Made by a program: the position numbers and the translations under genes. A stretch of 64,000 bases of DNA from Fulvitalea axinellae (GTDB taxonomy: Bacteria; Bacteroidota; Bacteroidia; Cytophagales; Cyclobacteriaceae), in contig NZ_AP025316.1 in NCBI RefSeq assembly GCF_036492835.1, forward strand, positions 124,001 to 188,000. Reading direction: 5' to 3'. Below, piece by piece: positions 54,965-63,656 of this stretch (positions within the stretch are counted from its first letter, which is position 1; each line of letters opens with the position of its first letter). The notes under the pieces were generated by a model. It ran no database searches, was not told the origin of the DNA, and was given only the letters and a program-made list of their open reading frames with translations.

Positions 54965-57900
54965 TTAAAAGCTGATGTTAAGGTTAAAGCCGTAGCTTCT
55001 GGATGTCGGCGGGGCGAACGAGGAGAAGCCGTCTCCGGTATTGTCTTGGTTTACCTGAACTTCGGGATCCAGATCGCCTGCTTTGTTGGAGATGAAGAAA
55101 AGGTTACGCCCGACCAACGATACGTTCACGGATTCGAACGGAGTCTTTTTCAGGATTTTGCTGGGAAGCCTGTAGCCGAAAACCAGCTCGCGGAGCCTAA
55201 TATTGGAGGCGTCTCGGATAAAGGCCTCTCCTACCGGAGCCGTCCAGTTACCCATCGTTTTCCAGAAGCTTTGCGCGTTTGTCTGAATCGTATTCGGCGA
55301 TCCGTCCTCGGTTACGGCCGAGTATCCGCCAAAAACATTCTCGCCGAAAACAAGGCCGCCTTCACGACCGGCCAAGGTCTCTTCCGTCAGACCTTCCTGA
55401 GCGAGAACGGCGCTGGTGTAGGACACAACGTCTCCGCCCTGTCGGATATCGATGAGAAAGCTTAAGTTGAAATTCTTATACTTGAAATTGTTGTAAATGC
55501 CTCCTGTCCAATCCGGATTAAAGTTGGCAACCCTAACCGATTTTCCTTCCGTAATAAGTGGAATACCGTTTTGGCCTACGATAACGTTACCGTTTTTGTC
55601 GCGTTTGAATCCCTTGCCATATACGCTTCCGAAGGGTTCGCCCACATCCAATCGGGCGTTGGTCATATAGTTGTCGGCGGAGCCAATGGCTATGGACTGG
55701 AATCCTTCGGCCAATTCAACCACCTCACTGTCGTTGGTGGCATAGTTCAGCCGAATATCCCAAGTGAAATCGCCTTTGATCGGCGTAGCGCTCAGCATCA
55801 TTTCCACGCCACGGTTTTCGATATCGGCACCGTTCAAGAACTTGAAGCTTGCGCCTGAGCCCACAGGCAAGGAGGTGGAGAAGAGCTGGTCAAAAGAATT
55901 GGTCTTGTACCAAGTGAAATCAAACCCGATCCTGTTCTCGAAAAGTCGCATATCGAAGCCCAATTCCGTGGAGCGGGTGGTTTCAGGAAGAAGATCGCTT
56001 ACGGGCAAGACATTGTCGAGCTGCATTACGCCACCCGGCTGCAGACTAAGCGTACGTTGCGAGCGGTATGGGCTTGTATCGTTTCCCACTTCGGCCCAAG
56101 AGCCTCTGAACTTCAGGAAAGATAGGAAATCAGGCAACTTGGGAAGCAGGTCGCTGGCTACCACGGTCAGGCCTACGGAAGGGTAAAAGAACGAATTATT
56201 GCCCTCGGGAAGCGTTGAGCTCCAGTCGTTTCGGGCCGTAAGGTCAAGGAATACGGCGTTCTTGTAACCGATTTGGGCGAATCCGTAAAGCGACTGCACT
56301 TCTTTCTCAGCGAAAACCTCACTTCCTATCAGGTTCTTAGCGTTTGAGATAGCGAATACATTGGCCGCGTTCAGTTGCGTGTTGGCTGTCCGTACGCCCT
56401 TGTATTTGTCCACGCTAAGGTTTCCGCCAAAGTTGGCGTTGACAGACCAGTCATTAAAATCCTTGTTGAAATTCATCAAAAAGTCTGTATTCCACTGGCT
56501 TTCAACTCTATTATCCGTCATAAAATCACCTTCAGGAGCACGAATATAGGTGTCGTTATAGAGTTTATCCTCGCGTTGGTCGGAAGTTCTGTCGAGAGAC
56601 GAACGAGCCATAAGACTCAAATAATCCGTAATCTGGTATTTGGCGGATACAAAACCGAGTACCCGCTCGCGCAAGGTGTTATTGAGCACGCGGTTGGTCA
56701 CCCAATACGGATTTTCGCTACCGTTGTGTCCGGGTTTCCAAAAGTTCTGGCGACGTTCGCCCGTTTCGTCAAAATACTCGAACTGCTCGGCATCCTGGGT
56801 TCTGATATTTCTAGGAAAACGCAAAGCCTGACGTATCGGGTTTAGAGGTGTGCCCCCACCCAAATACAGCTGATTGTCCAGAATCTGACGGATATAGTTC
56901 AGCTTGCTTTCCACGGTCACTTTCCCAAGCCTTTGCGTCATACGGAGGTTGAGGTTATGCCCTTCCAATTCATTATTGGGCACCGTCCCCGCCGCGTCGG
57001 TAAATGTATAAGAGAAATAGGAATCTGTGACTTCGCCCGATGAGGCCACGCCTACATTGGTGGCGAAATTATGTCCCGTTTGGAAGAAATCCGTTACGTT
57101 GTCCGGCTGGGCCACATACCTGTATTCGCTGGGCGCTCCGGGTGCCAAAGACCAATGCGGAACGGTCGAGCCGTCGAACTTGGCTCCCCAAGAATCGGCC
57201 GCGTGGGCGTTGTACACACCGTCGAAGCCTTGGCCGTACTCGTTTTGGTAATCCATCAATACGTTGGCCTCTTCCATGGTATAGGTGGTGTTGAGCGTTA
57301 CCTTGTACTTTTTGCCACCGCTGTTGCCCGACTTGGTTGTGATCACGATAGCGCCGTTGGCCGCGCGGCTACCGTACAAAGCGGCCGCGTTGGCGCCTTT
57401 CAGTACGTTATAAGATTCGATATCGTCCGGGCTGATATTGCTGATATCGCCGTTGAGAATCATGCCGTCCACGATATAGATCGGCTGGCTGCTGCCCGAT
57501 ATCGACCTGTTTCCGCGCAAAATCACTTTGGATGCGCTACCGACGCCCGTTCCGCCACGCGAGACGGTAAGTCCGGCTACTTTTCCGCTCAATGTATTCA
57601 ATACGTTGGCGCTTCTGGCCTTGCGCATATCTTCGGCCTGAACCTGTTGGGCCGCGTAGGTAACGGCCTTTTTCTCCCTTTTCAGACCAAAAGCGGTCAC
57701 CACCACTTCGTCTAGCTCCTTAACATTAGCGCTTAAAGCGACATCGATTACAGTCCGGCTTCCTACCGCTATTTCTTGATCGATATAGCCCACATAACTA
57801 AAAATCAGGATTTCGCCTTCGTTTACCTCAAGTTCGTATCGTCCTGAAATATCCGTATTCGCACCACGTGTAGTGTTTTTCACGCGGACGGTTACTCCCG

Positions 57901-58336
57901 GAATTCCTTCGCCGTCTTCAGCATCGCTTACCGTACCTCGCAGTTTGTATTTACTCTGGCCGGAAGCTTTATCGTCAGTGACATTCTTTAGGAAAATCAC
58001 CACTTGTTTTTTAATGATCTTAAAATCGTATTTCGTCCCTTTCAGTATTTGTTTTAGGTTCTGTTCCAGACCAACCCCTTGCTTAACCAACGGAACCATT
58101 GTCTTAAGATCAACTTCATTTTCTTTGAAAAAGAAAGAATATCCAGTCTGTTTTTTCAGGATATCGACCGCTAAACGAAGGGATTGTTCCTGCCGTTTTT
58201 CCGGTTCCTTATTCTTAAAATCAGGAGCGGAAGCCCAAACCCCGGTCTGAATGGAAAGCAATAAAATAAAGGCATACACCCACGCTTTCCGGAAAAAGTG
58301 GCTACAACGGAGTAGCCTTTCTAAAAAGAAACGCAT
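54965..58336 (-). CDS. SusC/RagA-family TonB-dependent receptor with STN domain (locus 3)
   Basis: The product has 1123 residues. I chose the ATG at 58336, which begins MRFFLERLLRCSHFFRKAWVY and a signal sequence ending VWASA. The frame runs 32 codons upstream without protein character. STN domain at about 50-120 (SLRLAVDILKKQTGYSFFF, IIKKQVVIFL). CarboxypepD_reg-like domain at about 130-205 (RGTVSDAEDGEGIPGVTVRV). The hallmark LDEVVVTAFGLKREKK is followed by the plug (VILRGNRSI, PIYIVDGMIL, GANAAALYGSRAANGAI). The barrel ends YGFNLNISF. It imports its ligand with the SusD encoded next and signals through the FecR 153 bases upstream. Confidence 0.95.
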   Translation of the reverse strand: MRFFLERLLRCSHFFRKAWVYAFILLLSIQTGVWASAPDFKNKEPEKRQEQSLRLAVDILKKQTGYSFFFKENEVDLKTMVPLVKQGVGLEQNLKQILKGTKYDFKIIKKQVVIFLKNVTDDKASGQSKYKLRGTVSDAEDGEGIPGVTVRVKNTTRGANTDISGRYELEVNEGEILIFSYVGYIDQEIAVGSRTVIDVALSANVKELDEVVVTAFGLKREKKAVTYAAQQVQAEDMRKARSANVLNTLSGKVAGLTVSRGGTGVGSASKVILRGNRSISGSSQPIYIVDGMILNGDISNISPDDIESYNVLKGANAAALYGSRAANGAIVITTKSGNSGGKKYKVTLNTTYTMEEANVLMDYQNEYGQGFDGVYNAHAADSWGAKFDGSTVPHWSLAPGAPSEYRYVAQPDNVTDFFQTGHNFATNVGVASSGEVTDSYFSYTFTDAAGTVPNNELEGHNLNLRMTQRLGKVTVESKLNYIRQILDNQLYLGGGTPLNPIRQALRFPRNIRTQDAEQFEYFDETGERRQNFWKPGHNGSENPYWVTNRVLNNTLRERVLGFVSAKYQITDYLSLMARSSLDRTSDQREDKLYNDTYIRAPEGDFMTDNRVESQWNTDFLMNFNKDFNDWSVNANFGGNLSVDKYKGVRTANTQLNAANVFAISNAKNLIGSEVFAEKEVQSLYGFAQIGYKNAVFLDLTARNDWSSTLPEGNNSFFYPSVGLTVVASDLLPKLPDFLSFLKFRGSWAEVGNDTSPYRSQRTLSLQPGGVMQLDNVLPVSDLLPETTRSTELGFDMRLFENRIGFDFTWYKTNSFDQLFSTSLPVGSGASFKFLNGADIENRGVEMMLSATPIKGDFTWDIRLNYATNDSEVVELAEGFQSIAIGSADNYMTNARLDVGEPFGSVYGKGFKRDKNGNVIVGQNGIPLITEGKSVRVANFNPDWTGGIYNNFKYKNFNLSFLIDIRQGGDVVSYTSAVLAQEGLTEETLAGREGGLVFGENVFGGYSAVTEDGSPNTIQTNAQSFWKTMGNWTAPVGEAFIRDASNIRLRELVFGYRLPSKILKKTPFESVNVSLVGRNLFFISNKAGDLDPEVQVNQDNTGDGFSSFAPPTSRSYGFNLNISF

Positions 58337-58489
58337 AAATTTACGATTAAGATTATAAAATAAACTGGTAGGGGGGCTTGGCTGCAATCTAGTCCCCCTA
58401 CTATTTTTTTGGCAATAGGAACCCCGCTCCATACACCGAAAACCAGTATGGATTCATACTTTTACGACTACGGGGTTGATACCTAAGCG

Positions 58490-59623
58490 CTATTTTTCGA
58501 TATACACGTAGTTTGTGTTTTTCTCATATTTCAGATCGGAATTGAAAAGAAAAAGCTCCATTACCATATCAATCCCGTCGTTTTCTGTGAAGCTTCCCGT
58601 AAACCGGTCCTTTCTGCTCAGGCTTTCACTTCCCACAAAAGTTACGTCAAACCAGCGTTCCAACCTTGGCCTTAGTTCCTCGAAACTTTTGTTCTTGAAT
58701 ATGAGCCTGTTGTTCTTCCAGCCTACATATTCATCCACATACACTTTTCTTCGTTTCAGCTTTCCTCCCGAAACTAATACGCCCTGTTCCGAAGGTTTTA
58801 AAACGGTCTTTCCGTTTTCGGATTCCAAAGACACTGACCCTTCCACCAAAGTAATATGGCGCCTTTCGCCAGGATAGCCTTTTACCCCGAACTCCGTCCC
58901 CAATACACGGACCTTCATCCCCTTCGTATTCACGAAAAACGGTGAACCTTTTTTCGTCACTTTGAAATAAGCCTGGCCTTTGACTGAAACATTACGGCTT
59001 TTGTTTTTGAAACGGGATGGAAAACGCAACTCTGTCCCTGCGTTAAGCCAGACCTTCGATCCGTCGGCCAAGGCTACCGACATTCGTTTTCCTCTGGGAT
59101 TTCGCAAAAGTCTCATTTCCCTTTCACCTATTATGGCCTTTGACAAATCCAGAAAACGTTTTTCCTTATCATAATAAACCCCTTCTCCCAATTTGGCGGT
59201 CATCTCATCTGTCGAAATATTATCCAGGTCCAAAGCTTCACCACCGGCGAAAAGAACCGTAGCCCTGTCTTTCAATTCGACAACAACCAGTTCCTTATCC
59301 TTTGAAGGAACCAGATAAGGCGCCGAGAAAATACCTACAATAAAAACGATACACGCCGCTACGCTACCTGCCATAACCATTTGCCAGACACGCCTTTTCT
59401 CGGCCGATATCCGTCGAAAAACTTGTGCCTTTGCCGTCTCTTTAGAGAATCGATGCTCCTCAACCGGAACCTCCCGCCAGATTTCCATCAATTCTTCGGT
59501 GTCCTGGCGGAGCTTTTCCCGGTCGGGTACACGCCCCTTCTCCATGGCTTCCCGCTCAAGGGCTTGTTCCAGCCAAGTAGCCATTTCGTTTTCACTATTT
59601 CCTTTTTCCGATTCCATTTTCAT
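58490..59623 (-). CDS. FecR-family anti-sigma factor (locus 3)
   Basis: The product has 377 residues. Cytoplasmic N-terminus about 1-80. Membrane helix at about 83-105 (MVMAGSVAACIVFIVGIFSAPYL). FecR domain at about 155-285 (RNPRGKRMSVALADGSKVWLNAGTEL, VSVKGQAYFKV, FFVNTKGMKVRVLGTEFGV, LVEGSVSLESENGKTVLKPSEQGVL). DUF4974-type end at about 295-377 (NRLIFKNKSFEELRPRLERWFDVTF, FTGSFTENDGIDMVMELFLF). It lies between the sigma gene (103 bases upstream) and susC, the standard order. Role as for the other two loci: sequester the sigma factor until SusC binds its ligand. Confidence 0.94.
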   Translation of the reverse strand: MKMESEKGNSENEMATWLEQALEREAMEKGRVPDREKLRQDTEELMEIWREVPVEEHRFSKETAKAQVFRRISAEKRRVWQMVMAGSVAACIVFIVGIFSAPYLVPSKDKELVVVELKDRATVLFAGGEALDLDNISTDEMTAKLGEGVYYDKEKRFLDLSKAIIGEREMRLLRNPRGKRMSVALADGSKVWLNAGTELRFPSRFKNKSRNVSVKGQAYFKVTKKGSPFFVNTKGMKVRVLGTEFGVKGYPGERRHITLVEGSVSLESENGKTVLKPSEQGVLVSGGKLKRRKVYVDEYVGWKNNRLIFKNKSFEELRPRLERWFDVTFVGSESLSRKDRFTGSFTENDGIDMVMELFLFNSDLKYEKNTNYVYIEK

Positions 59624-59726
59624 ATATAAGTCAAGGCGTTTTCGTCAACTACGTACTCGTTTTAGAAAAAAATTAAAAAAATATTTCCGTCCGCATATCC
59701 ATATCAATCCGAAGGTAAATCTTAGT

Positions 59727-60263
59727 TTAAACCACAGCTTCTTTAGCCAAAGCTTTCCTTAAACTTTTTAGGGATTTGTACAAGTGGGTTTCGACCGTGC
59801 GAACAGACAGGCCCATATAGTCGGCAATTTCCTGATTAGACATTCCAGAATATTTACTCAGGCAAAAAACTTCTCGGCGTTGCAAAGGCAGCTTCTCTAC
59901 CGCCTTTCGGATTTGCTCAAGGCGCGAGTCTTTTTCATCTTCATTATCGGATTCCTCCTGAACCATTTCCAAAAAACTATCACCGGGAAAAAATTCATGT
60001 TTCTTGTTCAGCACATTGACCGCTCTATAAAATGCGGCTCGAAAAAGATAGGGCTTCAAAGACGTGCGTATATCCAAAGCGGGTTTGTTCCACAGTTCCA
60101 CAAAAAGATCTTGTACGATGTCTTCGGCGGTGTCGCCAGATTTTACGATTTGGCTAACGTAACGACACAAATCCTCATAAAATTCGTCAAAAAGTTCCTC
60201 ATACGCTTTTCTTTTATTCCTTTTCTGAATAAGAAGAAACCTGTTCGAATTAATAAAAAACAT
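59727..60263 (-). CDS. ECF RNA polymerase sigma factor (locus 3)
   Basis: The product has 178 residues. Region 2 at about 20-75 (YEELFDEFYEDLCRYVSQIVKSGDTAEDIVQDLFVELWNKP). Region 4 at about 118-172 (LPLQRREVFCLSKYSGMSNQEIADYMGLSVRTVETHLYKSLKSL) with a good helix-turn-helix. It starts locus 3 and should be controlled by the FecR that follows. The ATG at 60263 is the first in the frame. A start nearer residue 18 cannot be excluded, since the first 15 residues (MFFINSNRFLLIQKR) are atypical. Confidence 0.93.
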   Translation of the reverse strand: MFFINSNRFLLIQKRNKRKAYEELFDEFYEDLCRYVSQIVKSGDTAEDIVQDLFVELWNKPALDIRTSLKPYLFRAAFYRAVNVLNKKHEFFPGDSFLEMVQEESDNEDEKDSRLEQIRKAVEKLPLQRREVFCLSKYSGMSNQEIADYMGLSVRTVETHLYKSLKSLRKALAKEAVV

Positions 60264-60882
60264 CAGTCAGATCACGTTGCGGGGTTCCGCCACACAAAAT
60301 CCATCTGCACACGCCAAAAAGCGTAAACCCAAGGTTTTACATAAAACTCGCCTACCCTTACATAACACGAATCAAAAATCCCCGGCTCACACGTTCATGA
60401 ATCTCCAAAAAGAGCCATAAAACATGCTACAACCTTTAAATATGAATCAAAAACTTACTATTTATCGTTTTGACAAGCAACAAAAATGATCAAATAAACA
60501 AAATAAAATAAGTAAAACGACATAAAAACGTCTAACCAGCCTTCTCATAATCCATAACTCAGCATATTGACTTAATTAGTCATTAATAGAATAAAGATAA
60601 AGAATAATCCGCCAAAGTAAGTGATTGAAAGGATCTTGACAGGGAACTTTTTCCGCAATAATGTAGTCGGAAAATTGAGCATTACTTTAACGAACTACGG
60701 CTATCAACATTTATGAAATATTGTCTAACACCTCCTTACTAAACAGAATCATCTAACATTGGCATTGCTTCATTTGTTCTGAAGAAAATAACCTCGGGAA
60801 CTTGTTTAAACGAAGACAAAGAAGACGACCGTCAAACTCCAGCGCCAACGAGCTTAAAACGATTAGGAGAGACCCGCCGGCA
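60264..60882. other. AT-rich intergenic region
   Basis: A 619-base gap between the sigma gene of locus 3 and the next plus-strand gene, very AT-rich around 60470-60600. It must carry the locus 3 promoter. No repeat, hairpin or TAnnTTTG box was identified. The next gene's frame is open back to 60757, with a TTG at 60802. Confidence 0.4.
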
Positions 60883-61293
60883 ATGGGACCGATGGAAGAA
60901 AGCGCCCACTTTTCGGAGCCAGCGCCTTTTGCCAAACCTGCGGTTCCCGCTCCTTTGACTGCCACGATAAACAATTTCGAAACCGAGGAAAAGATCGGAC
61001 TCGGTGAACGTTTTAGACTTTGGAACGCTAACCGCAAAAACAAAAACTCTTATCTGGGACATAAAAGAGTCGGGAAATCAAGCCCTTTCCAAATCAATAA
61101 TTACTACGATGAACTTAACGGAATAAGCGTCGCCGATGCGGACGACGGCTTCCTAAACGTTACGGGGCCTAGCAAATCACGGCCCCGCGGTCAGTCTTTT
61201 GACGAGTTTAATGTCGAAGGCCGTTGGAATACTGTCGGGAACTTCGTGCGGACTGAGGGCTTAGATGATTCCTACGAAGAATCCGACTGGTAA
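60883..61293 (+). CDS. Small hypothetical protein, proline-rich N-terminus
   Basis: I use the ATG at 60883 (136 residues). A TTG at 60802 would add a polybasic stretch (FKRRQRRRPSNSSANE). No signal peptide or membrane helix. The N-terminal 30 residues are rich in Pro, Ala and acidic residues (MEESAHFSEPAPFAKPAVPAP). The middle is basic (LGERFRLWNANRKNKN) and the end is acidic (DEFNVEGRW, LDDSYEESDW). I recognise no family. It converges on the HopA1-like gene with 14 bases between their stop codons. Low-complexity termini suggest a partner or substrate protein, but this is only inference. Confidence 0.5.
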   Translation: MGPMEESAHFSEPAPFAKPAVPAPLTATINNFETEEKIGLGERFRLWNANRKNKNSYLGHKRVGKSSPFQINNYYDELNGISVADADDGFLNVTGPSKSRPRGQSFDEFNVEGRWNTVGNFVRTEGLDDSYEESDW

Positions 61294-61307
61294 GCTCACA
61301 AAAAAGC

Positions 61308-63191
61308 TCATATCCAAAACGGTTCCTCTTCGTCCGTAGTCCCGAACGACGCAGTAGCGCCCTCTCTCGCCGGCGGATTATAAGGCTCGGTGGAAATCGG
61401 CGATTCGAATTCTCTTCTCATCCGCTCTTCCCTTTCGCGTTCCAGCCCGGTACGGGAAAGCGCCCGGGCTTCGCCTTCCACTTCCCTGACTGATGTTTCC
61501 TCTCCCTCACCCATTTCTATCACCAGCATATCATCATTGCGAATAATATCAGGAGGGCGATTGATATGCGGTTCGAAAAAATCAATATCACGCTTAGTAC
61601 AGGCTCCCATCATCCTTCGCAAAAGATCTTCGTAGCAAGCAGGATCATCTTTAAGCGCCTCGGCCAAGGCTTGGGCTCTATGCGAAAGGAAAGTCTTCTT
61701 TTTGCGTCCTTCGTTCTCCTGCCCCACATATTTTTCCAACCACTCGCCGGCGCCTTTCGGGAATTTTAGCCCGAACATGGCCTTGGCTTGTGTGGCCAGC
61801 TCCCAAAGGTTGCGCTTGTCCATCCCCAAAGAGCTGTCATCCGTTTCATCCAGTTCCCTGCGGGCCTGCTCAGCCCTGCGCACTATATCCTCTCGGTAAT
61901 GCGGATGGAACACGGCGTTCCAAGAAAGCGTTTTCTTTCCTTCTTCCCTCAATTTCTCCTCCAGTTGTTCCAAAAAGGTTCTAACCCTACCGGTCATTTG
62001 GGCGTCCATTTCCCAAGGAATCTCAAAACGCGGATCCTCTGCCCAGCTTATTCCCGGCGCTACGGGCTCGGCCATCGGGATGGTATCTTTCCTGAAAAAT
62101 TCGGGATTATGCTCCTGTATGCTTTTCACCAATTCGATAATTTGCTCAAAGCCCTCTTGCGTAAACGTTTTGAGCATTACGCTGTCCTTACGTTGTGTCC
62201 GATGATAAAATGGAGCGACACCTATGTAAGACAATACCGGCTTCCCGGTGTCGGATCGGTCATTATCCAGATAAGGCAATAGCTTTTTGATAACGGCAAG
62301 CATCGCGTGAACCGAAACGTTAAGATAAATCCGGTGCGGAAAAGGCATATCGTGAACCCGGCCCATCGCTTGGGCTTTGCCAAAGCCTTCATCCATGGCC
62401 CTTTCGGTATTCGGTTTGCCTAGCTCTTCTCTTTTTTCCCTAGCCAAAAAGAGCATGAATTTGCTTTTCAATTCCTCTTTGGCCTCCGGCTGGTCCAGCT
62501 CACCTATCGCGAAGGTTCTTGACTTTTCCCCTACAACCTCCGCCCGTACTTTCGACTCTTCGGGCCTTTGTTTGGCGAGTCGTATCAATCCTTTCAGCAA
62601 ATCATCGTCACTAGGTGAGGGGAGCTTTCTACGGTGAGAATCATAATACGGTTGCCAAGTCTTGATCATATCGCCATAAAGCAGCTTGGAAAGCGGTACA
62701 CTGTCTATCGCCGCGTCTACCCTAAGTGAACTAACGCCACGCATGTTTTTCCAATACTTTTCAAGGTTTCCCATCATTGACCCGAAAGAACCCGAAGTCT
62801 CCGTTTTCTCCAAAAAATCGGATCTCACATAAAAAGAAAGGGAACTGCTATCGCTGACGCATCGGATCCACTGCTTTTCCTCCTCTCCTTCCCCTTCTTT
62901 TCTTACCCCGATACTGCTGGCCAAAACTTTATGGCCAATACCAAGCCTAAGCAATTTCATCGGGCGAAGCTCATTCCCCTTTAGCTGATAACCGTAAGTG
63001 GGCGCAATAATTCGGGCGGGATAATGCCCTGCCTGAATGATTTTGGGGCTTTTATTCGCCGAACCTTGGATCATCTGAACGGCGTTGCTTTGCTGGCGCT
63101 GGAAGTCGCTTTCCGCACTGACTCCCTGGCGCAACACGCCCTTTGTCTTTTCGCCTGTAGCGGGGTTTCTCTCACGGTATCTGAAACTCAT
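61308..63191 (-). CDS. HopA1-family effector-like protein
   Basis: The product has 627 residues and no signal peptide. The N-terminus (MSFRYRERNPATGEKTKGVL, then a Gln/Asn-rich part) is of unknown type. Residues about 284-382 follow the core of the HopA1 effector family: RIYLNVSVHAMLAVIKKLLPYLDN, GKPVLSYIGVAPFYHRTQRKDSVMLKTFTQEGFEQIIELVKSI, and then P-x-A-x-G-I-SWAEDP. This combines a conserved RxDS block, a helical pair and the proline/AEDP block. After it comes a helical region rich in charged residues, and the acidic C-terminus (EMGEGEETSVREVEGEAR, DEEEPFWI) is likely disordered. HopA1 proteins are type III effectors in plant pathogens, and the fold is also found in Bacteroidota. No secretion apparatus genes lie in this window. 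Confidence 0.65.
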   Translation of the reverse strand: MSFRYRERNPATGEKTKGVLRQGVSAESDFQRQQSNAVQMIQGSANKSPKIIQAGHYPARIIAPTYGYQLKGNELRPMKLLRLGIGHKVLASSIGVRKEGEGEEEKQWIRCVSDSSSLSFYVRSDFLEKTETSGSFGSMMGNLEKYWKNMRGVSSLRVDAAIDSVPLSKLLYGDMIKTWQPYYDSHRRKLPSPSDDDLLKGLIRLAKQRPEESKVRAEVVGEKSRTFAIGELDQPEAKEELKSKFMLFLAREKREELGKPNTERAMDEGFGKAQAMGRVHDMPFPHRIYLNVSVHAMLAVIKKLLPYLDNDRSDTGKPVLSYIGVAPFYHRTQRKDSVMLKTFTQEGFEQIIELVKSIQEHNPEFFRKDTIPMAEPVAPGISWAEDPRFEIPWEMDAQMTGRVRTFLEQLEEKLREEGKKTLSWNAVFHPHYREDIVRRAEQARRELDETDDSSLGMDKRNLWELATQAKAMFGLKFPKGAGEWLEKYVGQENEGRKKKTFLSHRAQALAEALKDDPACYEDLLRRMMGACTKRDIDFFEPHINRPPDIIRNDDMLVIEMGEGEETSVREVEGEARALSRTGLEREREERMRREFESPISTEPYNPPAREGATASFGTTDEEEPFWI

Positions 63192-63656
63192 TTGCGCACG
63201 CTTCCGGTTACTATTCGGATAAAACTCCTAAATGTAAAGCCCAAGCGGTGGCACAGTGTTTTTTTCGCACAAAAAAACGGAAACATAACGCCCAGGTATC
63301 TGCCCCTTTGTACCCTATTGACCGTTGCATTTCCGCTTTCTGTTCGTAAATCTATGCGCACAACCCCGTTTGGGTTATGTCTTATCGCCGGTTGGCGTTG
63401 CCCCCTTATGTCAGCATCCATTCCCTGAATCCAACATAAGTACGCCAGCCTGACAATACAAATGTAGTGAAGACTCGCTATGATTTTGTACGTAAAAATA
63501 CTCGTTTGGTTAAAACGGGTATTTCCCACATATCCCGCATAGAATACGGAATCCACAAATTATCTTTGCCGGGAAAGCCCACACTGTTTTCGGTCGGGAA
63601 CAATGTGGACGGTTCATGTTTTTATTTTGTCGGGAAAGTCAAGAGAATTGGAACGG
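63192..63656. other. Divergent intergenic region with one possible promoter box
   Basis: A 465-base gap between the HopA1-like gene and the DUF6377 gene, carrying both promoters. The only element seen is the TAnnTTTG match at 63561-63568 on the plus strand. Short frames on both strands here look random. Confidence 0.4.
63561..63568 (+). promoter_or_regulatory. Possible Bacteroidota -7 box for the DUF6377 gene
   Basis: tatctttg matches TAnnTTTG exactly, 88 bases before the ATG at 63657. No TTG is visible at the -33 position. Confidence 0.3.
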
